Part shown: piece after piece, positions 1 through 6,187 of the stretch
Numbering within the stretch: the first letter of the stretch is position 1
Layout of the letters: each line of letters begins with the position of its first letter
Source: Chloroflexota bacterium
Lineage (GTDB): Bacteria; Chloroflexota; Limnocylindria; Limnocylindrales; CSP1-4
Direction: 5' to 3'
Assembly: GCA_025935655.1 (NCBI GenBank)
Contig: JAICUV010000087.1
Span: forward strand, 1-12,369
DNA: 12,369 bases
Made by a program: the position numbers and the translations under genes
The notes under the pieces: generated by a model
Told to the model about the DNA's origin: nothing
The model's database searches: none
What the model saw: only the letters and a program-made list of their open reading frames with translations

Positions 1-1505
1 GTCGCGCCGCGGAGGCTCGTCGTTGACAGCCAGCCGTCGCCCGATTGCTCGAGCGCGGCCGCGAGCCGGTCCTGGTGGGCATCGAGCTCCCGGGGGTCCA
101 TCGAGGCGGCGGCGGCCGCGCCCCCGGGGAGGTGCCGGAAGCACACGACGGAGAGCTCGGGCTCGGCGGGGAGGGCCTCGAGGTCGTCGGCCTCCGTGCA
201 CAGCTCCGCGAGGTACGCGGCGATGTCGTCGTTCGCCTCGATCAGCCGGCCCAGACCGCTCGTGCCGAGGTGCTTCCACGTGGCCCACAGCTTGAGCGCC
301 CGGAACCGGCGCGTGCCCTCGAAGCCCAGCTTGTAGAAGTTGAGCTGGCCGGCGTGGGCGTCCTGGTGGCTCGCGTCGCCCTCGCCCGCCGGATCGCCGG
401 CCGGCGTCTCGCCGCCGCGGTAGTACTCGGGAGAGCGGTCGAACGTCTGGCGCAGGTGGGCGCCGTCGCGGACGAGCAGCGCGCCGATGTCATACGCCTG
501 GAAGAACCACTTGTGGGGATCGACGGTCACGGAGTCGGCGAGGGCGAGGCCCGGAACCCGCGAGGCGTCGCGCTCGGACAGGAGGGCGGCGCCACCGTAG
601 GCCGCGTCGACGTGGAACCAGAGGCCCTCGCGTCGCGCGAGCGCGGCCAGGTCCTCGACGAGATCCACGGAGCCCGTGTTCGTGGAGCCGGCGACCGCGC
701 AGACGGCCACGGGCTGCAGCCCGCTCGCGCGGTCCGCGGCGATCGCCTCGGCGACAGGCTCGGCATGGAGGCGGAAGCGGTCGTCGGCTGGAAGCGTGAC
801 GAGCGTGTCGGGCGGGAAGCCCAGCTCGTCGAGGGCGCGGGCGATCGAGAAGTGCGTCTGGTCGCCCGTGTACACGCGGACGCCCTCGAGCGCGGCCCCG
901 CGCGGCGGCCGCGGCGCGCCCCGGAGCGCGCGGAGGTGGACGTCGCGCACGAGCGCCATCGCGATGAAGTTGGCCATGACCCCGCCCGACGCGAGCAGGC
1001 CGAACGAGCCCTCGCCGTAGCCCACGAGGTCGCACAGCCAGCGGATGACCTCCTCCTCGACGAACGCGCCGACGGGCCCGGCGTGCCAGACGTCGATGCC
1101 CTGGTTCGTCCACTGGGCGAGGACCTCGCCGACGATCGAGGCGACGAGGGGCGGCGGCGTGAAGTAGCTCAGGGCCCGCGGGTGATAGCTGTTGAGCGTG
1201 TGGGGCGCGATCTTCGCGCTGAACTCGTCGAGGACGGCCTGGAGGGTGACGGGGTCCTTCGGTGCCGGGCCCGGGCCGCCGCGCTCGCCGAAGTACTCGC
1301 GGCGCAGCTGGTCGAAGCCCGTCGGCTCGCCCATCGCGCGGCGCATCGCCTCGTCGTACAGCCAGTCGAGGCTCGCGTGCCAGGTCGCCCTGCCCGCCTG
1401 TTCGAGCGCGCCGCGCGACGTCGCGGCGTCGCGGATGCCGATGAGCTCCGGCTCCGGGTGCCAGCGGAAGCCGTCGAGGGGATCGACGTCGATGTCGTCT
1501 GCCAT
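1..1505 (-). CDS. PLP-dependent group II amino-acid decarboxylase (aromatic-L-amino-acid decarboxylase-like), C-terminus cut by window edge
   Basis: Reading leftwards from ATG at 1505, the frame stays open for 501 codons and leaves the window without a stop. Family features seen: SYFTPPPLVASIVGE and GPVGAFVEEEVIRW in the N-terminal half, ASGGVMANF at about 170-178, DQTHFSIARA with H218 (the family's PLP-stacking histidine), HVDAAYGG with D300 (salt bridge to the PLP ring nitrogen) and DPHKWFF with K332 (Schiff-base lysine). The last visible residues (WLSTTSLRG) match the conserved STTxLRG segment, so only a few dozen residues should be missing. These enzymes decarboxylate aromatic or related amino acids in the cytoplasm; the substrate cannot be told from sequence. 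No Shine-Dalgarno precedes the ATG, but TACCAT lies 6 nt upstream, so the start fits a leaderless mRNA. The family assignment is firm; tyrosine/DOPA/tryptophan/glutamate specificity is open. Confidence 0.93.
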   Translation of the reverse strand, partial: MADDIDVDPLDGFRWHPEPELIGIRDAATSRGALEQAGRATWHASLDWLYDEAMRRAMGEPTGFDQLRREYFGERGGPGPAPKDPVTLQAVLDEFSAKIAPHTLNSYHPRALSYFTPPPLVASIVGEVLAQWTNQGIDVWHAGPVGAFVEEEVIRWLCDLVGYGEGSFGLLASGGVMANFIAMALVRDVHLRALRGAPRPPRGAALEGVRVYTGDQTHFSIARALDELGFPPDTLVTLPADDRFRLHAEPVAEAIAADRASGLQPVAVCAVAGSTNTGSVDLVEDLAALARREGLWFHVDAAYGGAALLSERDASRVPGLALADSVTVDPHKWFFQAYDIGALLVRDGAHLRQTFDRSPEYYRGGETPAGDPAGEGDASHQDAHAGQLNFYKLGFEGTRRFRALKLWATWKHLGTSGLGRLIEANDDIAAYLAELCTEADDLEALPAEPELSVVCFRHLPGGAAAAASMDPRELDAHQDRLAAALEQSGDGWLSTTSLRGA

Positions 1506-1511
1506 CGGGCG

Positions 1512-1517
1512 ATGGTA
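1512..1517 (-). promoter_or_regulatory. Putative -10 box (TACCAT) of a leaderless promoter for the PLP decarboxylase
   Basis: TACCAT on the minus strand fits TANNNT and ends 6 nt before the ATG at 1505, so transcription would begin at or next to the start codon. No clear -35 is visible. The same arrangement recurs at four other genes in the window, which raises its credibility. Confidence 0.45.
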
Positions 1518-1541
1518 TCGGGCGCGGGCGGGTTCCCGGGG

Positions 1542-1838
1542 TCAGGTCGGCGGCTCGTCCGTCAACGGCGGCGCGAGCTCCCGGAGGGACGTCTCGCACG
1601 CCTCGAGCTCGGCCCGCGCGCAGCTGAGCCACAGCGCCCACGGCCCCAGCTCGGTGGCGACGTAGTACTGCACGTGCACGACGTCCTCGGCGCCGGGTCC
1701 GGGGTCGATCATCTCCACGCGGAGCGCCTCGCCGAGCTGGAGGTACACGCGCCCGATGGAGGCGACCTGCATCCCGACCGCCCGCGGGTGCATGCCGGTT
1801 CGCCATCGCTTGAGCTGCGACGCAAGGGACTCGGTCAT
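1542..1838 (-). CDS. Hypothetical protein, 98 residues
   Basis: I do not recognise this family. The ATG at 1838 is preceded by the best Shine-Dalgarno of the window (AGGAGG, 6-nt spacer), which argues for a translated gene. The product is soluble-looking: a basic N-terminus (SQLKRWRTGMHPRAVG), a central beta-rich stretch (VASIGRVYLQLGEALRVEMID, then VVHVQYYVATELGPWALWLSC) and a short C-terminal helix with two cysteines (SCARAELEACETSL), ending in a proline-rich tail. No signal peptide, membrane segment or catalytic motif is apparent. It lies 36 bp upstream of the decarboxylase on the same strand, and about 80 bp downstream of the peptidase gene. Co-transcription with the decarboxylase is possible, but that gene seems to have its own promoter. 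The fold resembles small stress- or nucleotide-binding proteins only in a general way; no function is assigned. Confidence 0.8.
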   Translation of the reverse strand: MTESLASQLKRWRTGMHPRAVGMQVASIGRVYLQLGEALRVEMIDPGPGAEDVVHVQYYVATELGPWALWLSCARAELEACETSLRELAPPLTDEPPT

Positions 1839-1842
1839 GGCT

Positions 1843-1889
1843 CACCTCCTGGTTGCGCCAACTGTTGCGACACCGGCCGCGCCGGTCAA
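1843..1889 (-). promoter_or_regulatory. Shine-Dalgarno and possible promoter of the 98-residue gene
   Basis: On the minus strand TTGACC (1889-1884), a 17-bp spacer and AACAGT (1866-1861) form a possible sigma70-like promoter, followed by AGGAGGTG (1850-1843) just before the ATG at 1838. A direct repeat GTTGCG (1852-1857 and 1864-1869, plus-strand reading, 12-bp period) overlaps the -10 region and a 6-bp inverted repeat (ACCGGC/GCCGGT, 1872-1886) lies between the two boxes; either could be an operator. The SD is convincing; the promoter boxes are tentative. Confidence 0.4.
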
Positions 1890-1911
1890 GCGCCGTCCCG
1901 CACCACCCGGC

Positions 1912-1928
1912 TCGGGTTCAGGACCCGA
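1912..1928 (-). terminator. Hairpin across the stop codon of the peptidase gene, possible weak terminator
   Basis: TCGGGT (1912-1917) and ACCCGA (1923-1928) are perfectly complementary around a 5-nt loop and straddle the last codons and the stop of the peptidase gene. A second GC-rich stem (1872-1886) follows on the minus strand. Neither has a U-tract, so intrinsic termination is uncertain. Confidence 0.25.
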
Positions 1929-2580
1929 ACAGCCGCCAGTGCCCCTCCGAGACCACCTCGGCGACCCCGTCGACCACCTTGATCGCGGTCTCGTCGTCGA
2001 TCGCGTAGCCGGTCCGGCTCAGGCCCGCGGCCCAGCGTTCCGCGTCGGCCATCGTGTTCTCCGGCAGGTCGGGGTTGTCGAGGTGGGGGAAGATCTCGAA
2101 GTCGACGAGGCCCAGCCCCTCGCCCCCGACGGGCGCGGTCCAGGAAGCGAAGATGTCCGCGACCGCGGGCGACATGACGAGGCTCCCGGCGCTCAGCCCC
2201 ACGTAGACCATGTCGAGCGAGGGGAGGAGCTGCGCGAGCCCGGACTCGCGCATCCACCGATCGAGGTAGATCGTGTCCCCGCCGTTCACGAGCAGGACGT
2301 CGGCCTGTTCGAGCCACGGGAGCCAGACGGTTCGCGGGATGCTGGGCAGCGCCGTGAGCTCGAGGATGCCGACGGACTTCCAGCCGAGCTCGGCCATCGG
2401 CGTCTCCGGCTGCCGACCGGCGAGGTAGCTCCACGCGAGCTGCGTGCCCTGCCGGAGCGGCCAGCTCGCGGTGGAGTTGACGAGGGCGGTGCACTCCTCG
2501 ATCGGCTTGCCGAGGAGCTCCAGCAGGGCGGCTCGAATGCTGGGGTTCGTGATCCCGGCAGACGTGAGGAGGAGGTTCAA
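1918..2580 (-). CDS. Peptidase E-like (S51 family) / type 1 glutamine amidotransferase-like hydrolase
   Basis: 220 residues, the usual length for PepE-like serine peptidases of the class I glutamine amidotransferase fold. Visible motifs: the N-terminal strand NLLLTSAGI, a LLVNGGDTIYL segment (96-106) and the nucleophile elbow VGLSAGS with S130 as the expected catalytic serine. H166 in LVDFEIFPHLDNP fits the catalytic histidine position. PepE cleaves Asp-X dipeptides in Salmonella; related proteins differ in substrate, so dipeptidase activity is not assured. No signal peptide is present, so the protein should be cytoplasmic. The start is TTG at 2580, since the nearby ATG at 2593 is out of frame and GGAG (2591-2588) lies 7 nt before the TTG. 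The gene is first in a run of three minus-strand genes and diverges from the gene at 2888. Confidence 0.9.
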   Translation of the reverse strand: MNLLLTSAGITNPSIRAALLELLGKPIEECTALVNSTASWPLRQGTQLAWSYLAGRQPETPMAELGWKSVGILELTALPSIPRTVWLPWLEQADVLLVNGGDTIYLDRWMRESGLAQLLPSLDMVYVGLSAGSLVMSPAVADIFASWTAPVGGEGLGLVDFEIFPHLDNPDLPENTMADAERWAAGLSRTGYAIDDETAIKVVDGVAEVVSEGHWRLFGS

Positions 2581-2587
2581 CGCGCGA

Positions 2588-2613
2588 CTCCATGCACGGG
2601 TGACGCAAGCCTA
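2588..2613 (-). promoter_or_regulatory. Candidate -10 (TAGGCT) and ribosome-binding site (GGAG) of the peptidase gene
   Basis: On the minus strand TAGGCT occupies 2613-2608 and GGAG occupies 2591-2588, 7 nt before the TTG start at 2580. The GGAG is what decides for the TTG start. The -35 is not recognisable. Confidence 0.35.
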
Positions 2614-2768
2614 GCGCGCCCGGGAGCTGCCGAGGCAGGACATGTCGGTCGCGTCCGCCAGCGTAGCTACCCGCCACGCCTCTTGGTCATTCATGCATGA
2701 GGTGGGTGCTATCGGACTGCACGAACGGTCGCGGTTGCGAGAATCTGGGCAAATCTGGCCTGACGGTG

Positions 2769-2797
2769 GTCATACAGTCGTGGGGTGGCTGTATGAC
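2769..2797 (+). repeat. Hairpin unit 1 of a tandem pair: 9-bp perfect inverted repeat with GTGGGGTGG loop
   Basis: GTCATACAG (2769-2777) and CTGTATGAC (2789-2797) are perfect inverted complements enclosing an 11-nt loop that contains GTGGGGTGG (2780-2788). The 29-nt unit recurs 40 bp downstream with the same loop and the same outer GTC/GAC. It could act as an RNA hairpin in a leader or ncRNA, or as a DNA operator. No protein-coding role is seen. Confidence 0.8.
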
Positions 2798-2806
2798 GTG
2801 AGGGAG

Positions 2807-2839
2807 CTGTCGAATACCCGTGGGGTGGGTATTGGACAG
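2807..2839 (+). repeat. Hairpin unit 2 of a tandem pair: 12 bp with one G:G mismatch, same loop
   Basis: CTGTC-G-AATACCC (2807-2819) pairs with GGGTATT-G-GACAG (2827-2839): 12 Watson-Crick pairs, one G:G mismatch and a GTGGGGT loop. GTGGGGTGG lies at 2820-2828, exactly 40 bp after its copy in unit 1. The core 2809-2837 matches unit 1 at 20 of 29 positions, and three stem pairs change on both sides so that pairing is kept. Confidence 0.8.
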
Positions 2840-2874
2840 GAGGCGGGCCGGCGCGCCCGAGGGACCGTCGGCGG

Positions 2875-2880
2875 TACATT
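2875..2880 (+). promoter_or_regulatory. Putative -10 box (TACATT) of a leaderless promoter
   Basis: TACATT fits TANNNT and ends 7 nt before GTG 2888, so the transcript would begin at the start codon. If this is the only promoter, the two hairpins lie upstream of the transcript and would act as DNA elements. Confidence 0.5.
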
Positions 2881-2887
2881 GGGGCCC

Positions 2888-3295
2888 GTGAGTTCCCCTG
2901 ATCCGCAGTCGACGGTGCGGCCCGTCGAGTACAAGGGCGAGCCGCTCGATGCCGAGCGCGGCCCGGGCCTCGGCTGCTTCCGGTTCCAGCTGGTGCTGCT
3001 GGCGATCTCGATCGTCCTGACGCCGCTGTCCGTGGTCTGGGAGTGGCCGACGGCGATCAGCGCGGGGCTCCTGTTCCTCACGCTGTTCCTGCTGCTGTTC
3101 GCCGGGCAGACGATCATCTTCCTGCTCCGGCTCGTGGCCGCGGATCGCCGGGACGGGCGGCGGCGGCCGCTGTCGAGCGCGACGCCGACGGTGGGGGAGC
3201 TCGAGGACCGGGCGGTGGCCAGCGACGACGAGACGGCTGCAATCCCCGCCCCTCCGGACGACGACGGGTCCGGCACGTCCGGCATGCGAGAATAG
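2888..3295 (+). CDS. Small membrane protein of unknown function with two transmembrane segments
   Basis: 135 residues from GTG 2888. The frame stays open further upstream, but this start is preferred because a -10-like TACATT sits 7 nt before it and the upstream extension looks non-coding. The protein has a hydrophilic N-terminus (1-30), two hydrophobic segments (about 33-51 and 57-83), then a basic patch (DRRDGRRRP, 87-95) and an acidic, proline-rich C-terminal tail (GELEDRAVASDDETAA to the end). The basic patch after the second segment suggests both termini face the cytoplasm. I recognise no family. The gene precedes the 3341 gene by 45 bp on the same strand and may be co-transcribed with it, although that gene has its own Shine-Dalgarno. 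Function unknown. Confidence 0.75.
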   Translation: MSSPDPQSTVRPVEYKGEPLDAERGPGLGCFRFQLVLLAISIVLTPLSVVWEWPTAISAGLLFLTLFLLLFAGQTIIFLLRLVAADRRDGRRRPLSSATPTVGELEDRAVASDDETAAIPAPPDDDGSGTSGMRE

Positions 3296-3323
3296 GGCCT
3301 GACCGAGAGAGATCAAGGCTCCC

Positions 3324-3329
3324 AGGAGG
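3324..3329 (+). promoter_or_regulatory. Ribosome-binding site AGGAGG for the 3341 gene
   Basis: AGGAGG lies 11 nt before GTG 3341. The spacing is long, but no other start codon in frame fits better. A -10-like GAGAAT at 3288-3293, inside the end of the preceding gene, could supply a local promoter. Confidence 0.5.
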
Positions 3330-3340
3330 CCGAACGCTCC

Positions 3341-3667
3341 GTGCCCATCCTCGCCACGTACTTCTCCGTCCGTCGCGGCCGGGATCCGTTCTTCAAGTTC
3401 TTCATGAAGACGATCTTCCCGCGCCAGATCAAGGAGTACGAGGAGAAGTTCGGCATCCGCTTCGTCGGCTGGTACAACGTGGCGCACGGCTGGGACTTCG
3501 ACAACGTGATCATGCTCGACCTGCCCGACTACGCGACCCTCGACAAGCTCGAGGCGGACGAGGCGACCCGCGCCCTGGGCCACCGGGCGGGCGAATGGAT
3601 CTTCGAACGACATCACTCGATGTTCCTGCGAGAGCGGCTGGGGCCGGATCTCGAGTACCACGGCTAA
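3341..3667 (+). CDS. Conserved hypothetical protein, probable dimeric alpha/beta-barrel (ferredoxin-like) domain
   Basis: 108 residues starting at GTG 3341. The pattern of a strand (MPILATYFSV), a helix (RQIKEYEEKFG), strands (IRFVGWYNVAHGWDFDNVIMLDLPDYATLDKLE) and a helix (TRALGHRAGEWIFERH) is that of small dimeric alpha/beta-barrel proteins, a superfamily that includes EthD-like, NIPSNAP-like and monooxygenase-like domains. In these, the phrase of aspartates and aromatics in FDNVIMLDLPDY usually sits on the central sheet. No cofactor motif can be assigned. The protein is cytoplasmic. Its stop codon overlaps the Shine-Dalgarno of the next gene (13-bp gap), so the two are very likely translated from one mRNA. 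The fold is inferred from the pattern only, and the function is unknown. Confidence 0.82.
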   Translation: MPILATYFSVRRGRDPFFKFFMKTIFPRQIKEYEEKFGIRFVGWYNVAHGWDFDNVIMLDLPDYATLDKLEADEATRALGHRAGEWIFERHHSMFLRERLGPDLEYHG

Positions 3668-3680
3668 GGAGGCGATCGAC

Positions 3681-4604
3681 ATGGACGTGAGCCGCAACGA
3701 CATGCTCGGTGAGCTCGCCAGCGACGCGGCACTCGAGCGCACGGACTTCGTCGTCCAGGCGACGGAGCAGCTGGCGAAGTTCCTGGACCGGCACCGCGAG
3801 CGCGTCGCCGCGTTGGGCGGGCTGACCCTCATCGACGACGACCCCGACTACCTCTCGATCGCGCCGGACATGACGTTCCGCGTCCGCTCGCGGTACGAGG
3901 ACCCGGACACGGGCGAGTGGGCGAGCGACACCGAGATCGTGGAGACGGCCTCGGAGCTCGTGGAGCTCTACAACCCGGTCGAGATCTACGCCGCCTTCTC
4001 CGAGGCCGCGCGGGAGGCCGCGGGGCTCGCCGCGGAGCCGGGCGCGACCGACGACCTGCTCGCGACCGCGGGCATCCCGCCCGAGGAGACCTTCGGCCGC
4101 GGGATCGGGGACGACGCATACGCGGGCGCGGCCGACTCCTGGGCCGCCGGCCAGCCCGCGGTCCTCGAGGCCGCGGACGACGAGGAGGGCGCCGCCCTCG
4201 CGATGTACAACCTCGCGCTGGACTTCCAGGAGCGCAGCCAGCAGAGCGAGTCGAGCCTGCTCGAGCAGTTCGAGGAGGCGGCAGCGCGCGTCGCCGGCCA
4301 GCTGGGCGACCTCGTGATCGTCGACGACGAGGACGAGCGACTCGTGCTCTCGGCCTCGGGCCGCTTCCGCGCCGAGGTCCTCCCGGAGGAGGGCGACGGC
4401 GAGTGGCGCCAGCTCGGCGGCCCGGACGAGCTCGTCGAGTTCTACGACCCGACCGACGTGTTCGGAGATCTCGCGGACGCGCTCGCGGAGGCCTTCCCGG
4501 CCATCGCGCCGGACCTCGAGGACGAGGCCGAGGACGCCGACGAGGCCGACGCGCCCGAAGCGGCCGAGGCTGCCGCCGACGACGCGACGGACGGGCGCGC
4601 CTAG
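3681..4604 (+). CDS. Acidic protein of unknown function with an internal domain duplication
   Basis: 307 residues from ATG 3681, preceded by AAGGAGG (3666-3672) with an 8-nt spacer. I recognise no known family. Two related segments of about 80 residues are visible. The first (about 28-110) contains LTLIDDDPDYLSIAP, FRVRSRYED and ELVELYNPVEIYAAFSEA; the second (about 192-272) contains LVIVDDEDERLVLSA, FRAEVLPEE and ELVEFYDPTDVFGDLADA. Each reads as a helix, a beta-rich core with an acidic turn, and a closing helix. The linker (about 111-190) and the C-terminal tail (from about 279) are rich in Ala, Glu and Asp, giving a strongly acidic protein with no lysine after the first repeat. There is no signal peptide or membrane segment. 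It lies between the 3341 gene and pyrK, all in the same direction. Function unknown. Confidence 0.85.
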   Translation: MDVSRNDMLGELASDAALERTDFVVQATEQLAKFLDRHRERVAALGGLTLIDDDPDYLSIAPDMTFRVRSRYEDPDTGEWASDTEIVETASELVELYNPVEIYAAFSEAAREAAGLAAEPGATDDLLATAGIPPEETFGRGIGDDAYAGAADSWAAGQPAVLEAADDEEGAALAMYNLALDFQERSQQSESSLLEQFEEAAARVAGQLGDLVIVDDEDERLVLSASGRFRAEVLPEEGDGEWRQLGGPDELVEFYDPTDVFGDLADALAEAFPAIAPDLEDEAEDADEADAPEAAEAAADDATDGRA

Positions 4605-4649
4605 CCCGCACCGGCGAGCACGCCCCACCCGCCCCGGCGCTCCCACGCC

Positions 4650-5510
4650 GTGCGGAGCATCGCCGCGGAGCTCGTCGAGCGCCGCGAGATCGTCCCGGGC
4701 ACCTGGCTCCACGCATGGCACGCGCCGGGCGTGGTCTCGGGCGTCCGCGCCGGGCAGTACGTGCACCTGCGGACGGTGGAGCCCGGCGGACTGCCGGTCC
4801 GTCGCCCGCTCCCGATCGCCACGACCGACCCGGCCAGCGGGACGCTGACGACCCAGGCGCCCGGCGCGCCGCCGTCACGCGGGTGGTCCGGGTCGCTCCG
4901 CGTCGGCGACCGCGCCGACCTCATCGGGCCGCTCGGCCGGCCGTTCGAGGTGGATCCCCGCTCCCGCCACCTGCTGCTCGTCGCCGAGGGCCCGGCGATC
5001 GGCTCGCTGCGGCTCCTCGTGGACGAGGCGATCCGCGAGGGCCGGTCCGTCGTGCTGCTCTACGGCGCCGCGGGCGCCTCGCTCGTGTACCCGTCGAGCC
5101 TGCTCCCCGACGAGGTGGAGTACGTCGTCGCCACGGCCGACGGGTCGCTCGGGCACCGCGGGAGCGTGCTCGACCTCGTCCAGGAGTACGAGGCGTGGGC
5201 GGACCAGTCGTTCGCGGCCGGCTCGCCGTCGCTGCTCGGGCCGCTGGCGGCGCTGGCGTCAGGCCGGCGTCAGCGGATGGGCGTCGCGACGCTCGGCCGG
5301 AAGCGCGGCGGCGGCAAGCCGATCGCCCCGGGGTCGCCCGAGGCGCGGCGCAAGGCGTTCCTCCAGGTCGTGCCGGAGCAGGTGATCGGCTGCGCGGCCG
5401 GGACCTGCCTCGGGTGCGCGGTGCCGGGCTCGGGCGGCGTCCCGCAACGGGTGTGCCGCGAGGGCCCCGTGTTCGCCGCCGACGAGCTCGCCTGGGATGC
5501 CGTCCCGTGA
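4650..5510 (+). CDS. pyrK: Dihydroorotate dehydrogenase electron-transfer subunit, PyrK-like
   Basis: PyrK carries FAD and a 2Fe-2S cluster and takes electrons from PyrD. Seen here in order: a flavin-binding barrel (GQYVHLRTVEPG; RRPLPIAT at 51-58, where PyrK usually has RRPxSI), LIGPLGRPFEV (91-101), a nucleotide-binding half with LLYGAAGASLVYPSSLL and VATADGSLGHRGSV (typical of PyrK), and a C-terminal cluster motif with C248, C253, C256 and C269 ending VCREGPVF. Two points are odd. The glycine-rich NAD segment reads VAEGPAIGSLRLL instead of the usual GGGxGxxPL, and about 205-240 hold an Arg/Lys/Gly-rich insertion, making the protein 286 residues against roughly 220-270. GTG 4650 is taken as the start; no clear Shine-Dalgarno is visible. 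The stop overlaps the next start. Family certain, NAD use uncertain. Confidence 0.9.
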   Translation: MRSIAAELVERREIVPGTWLHAWHAPGVVSGVRAGQYVHLRTVEPGGLPVRRPLPIATTDPASGTLTTQAPGAPPSRGWSGSLRVGDRADLIGPLGRPFEVDPRSRHLLLVAEGPAIGSLRLLVDEAIREGRSVVLLYGAAGASLVYPSSLLPDEVEYVVATADGSLGHRGSVLDLVQEYEAWADQSFAAGSPSLLGPLAALASGRRQRMGVATLGRKRGGGKPIAPGSPEARRKAFLQVVPEQVIGCAAGTCLGCAVPGSGGVPQRVCREGPVFAADELAWDAVP

Positions 5511-6187
5511 GCGATCCGCGCTCGACCCCGGCGGCCCGGATCGCGCGCGCCGGCGCGCTGGTCGGCGCGCTCGCGATGACACTCGGATCATCTGCCGCGG
5601 CGCTCGCCTACACCGGGAACGCGGGCGAGCCCTACAGCCCGCTCAGCCACTGGGTCTCGGAGCTCGGCGAGCTCGGCGTGTCGTCAGTGGCGTGGGCGTT
5701 CAACCTCGGCCTCGTCGTCGGCGGGCTCGGCTTCGTCGTGTTCATGGCCGGCCTTGCGATCGACGCGACAGACCGGCTCCGGTGGGTCTACGGCCCCGTC
5801 GGGATCGTCGCGGGAATCGCCGGGGCGCTGGTCGGCGTGTTCCCGATGAACAACCGCGATGTCCACGGGCTGGTGGCGTTCACGTTCTTCAACCTCGGCT
5901 GGATCGCGGTGGCCACGGCGTCGGTGCCGGTGGCCGTGGGGCACGACCGGCGGTTCCCCCGGTGGCTCGCGGCGGCGGGCGCGGTCACGGTCGTGGCCTT
6001 CCTCGCGTTCCTGTACGAGGTTCGCGTGGACCCGGTCGTGGCCGCGTCCGCGCTGGACGCTCCGGTGGCGCGACCCGCGTTCTGGCCCGCACCCGCGCTG
6101 GAGTGGGCGGTGATCGTCGCGATCATCGGCTGGACGGTCCTCGCCGCGCTCAGCTGGCGCCGCACGCCGGCGGGGGAGGGTCGATGA
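5507..6187 (+). CDS. DUF998 family integral membrane protein
   Basis: 226 residues from GTG 5507, whose GTGA overlaps the pyrK stop. Six hydrophobic segments are visible at about 15-36, 60-84, 93-113, 121-145, 152-170 and 197-217. DUF998 hallmarks are present: YSPLSHWVSELGE in the first loop and GVFPMNNRDVHGLVAFTFFNLG around segments 3-4. No redox-cofactor or transport motif can be pointed to, and the biochemical role of DUF998 is not known. The gene is sandwiched between pyrK and pyrD with 4-nt overlaps on both sides (GTGA and ATGA), so translation is almost certainly coupled and the three products should be made together. That is unusual, since pyrK and pyrD are often adjacent. Confidence 0.88.
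   Translation: MSDPRSTPAARIARAGALVGALAMTLGSSAAALAYTGNAGEPYSPLSHWVSELGELGVSSVAWAFNLGLVVGGLGFVVFMAGLAIDATDRLRWVYGPVGIVAGIAGALVGVFPMNNRDVHGLVAFTFFNLGWIAVATASVPVAVGHDRRFPRWLAAAGAVTVVAFLAFLYEVRVDPVVAASALDAPVARPAFWPAPALEWAVIVAIIGWTVLAALSWRRTPAGEGR

Larger units (their letters stand above)
2581..2887. other. Divergent intergenic region of about 300 bp with multiple symmetric elements
   Basis: No gene is supported here. A plus-strand frame is open from ATG 2642 into the downstream gene, but its upstream portion shows no family resemblance and no Shine-Dalgarno. For the leftward peptidase gene there is a possible -10 TAGGCT (2613-2608, minus) and a GGAG ribosome site. Symmetric elements include GACATGTC (2639-2646), GTAGCTAC (2663-2670), TCATGCATGA (2691-2700), a direct repeat of AATCTGG (2742-2748 and 2752-2758, 10-bp period) and the two large hairpins described separately. 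Stretches around 2690-2840 look lower in G+C than the flanking genes. Confidence 0.7.

Noticed and set aside
490..1845. 451-codon minus-strand frame overlapping the decarboxylase and the 98-residue gene
   Set aside because: Arg/Ala/Pro-rich translation without motifs; the real genes on the same strand are in other frames and have recognisable sequence or a strong ribosome site.
1909..1932. GGGTTC…-like sequence resembling a tRNA T-arm
   Set aside because: The loop does not read TTCRANY, there is no acceptor or anticodon stem around it, and it is the coding end of the peptidase gene.
45..1982. Long open frame on the plus strand opposite the decarboxylase (645 codons)
   Set aside because: It is antisense to a gene with clear PLP-enzyme motifs. 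Its composition (Arg/Glu/Ala/Val with no family motifs) is what high-GC third positions create in an opposite frame.
2769..2839. Two hairpin repeats considered as a minimal CRISPR array
   Set aside because: Only two units, the repeats are not identical, and the spacing between them is only 11 bp; no cas genes are present.
2642..2887. In-frame extension of the two-TM protein back to ATG 2642
   Set aside because: No ribosome site at 2642, the extension crosses both hairpins, and its translation has no recognisable character; GTG 2888 with a -10 box is preferred.
3510..4766. Long minus-strand frame opposite the acidic protein
   Set aside because: The translation is a mirror of the acidic gene (Arg/Leu/Val-rich) with no motif; the plus-strand gene has a good Shine-Dalgarno and an internal repeat.
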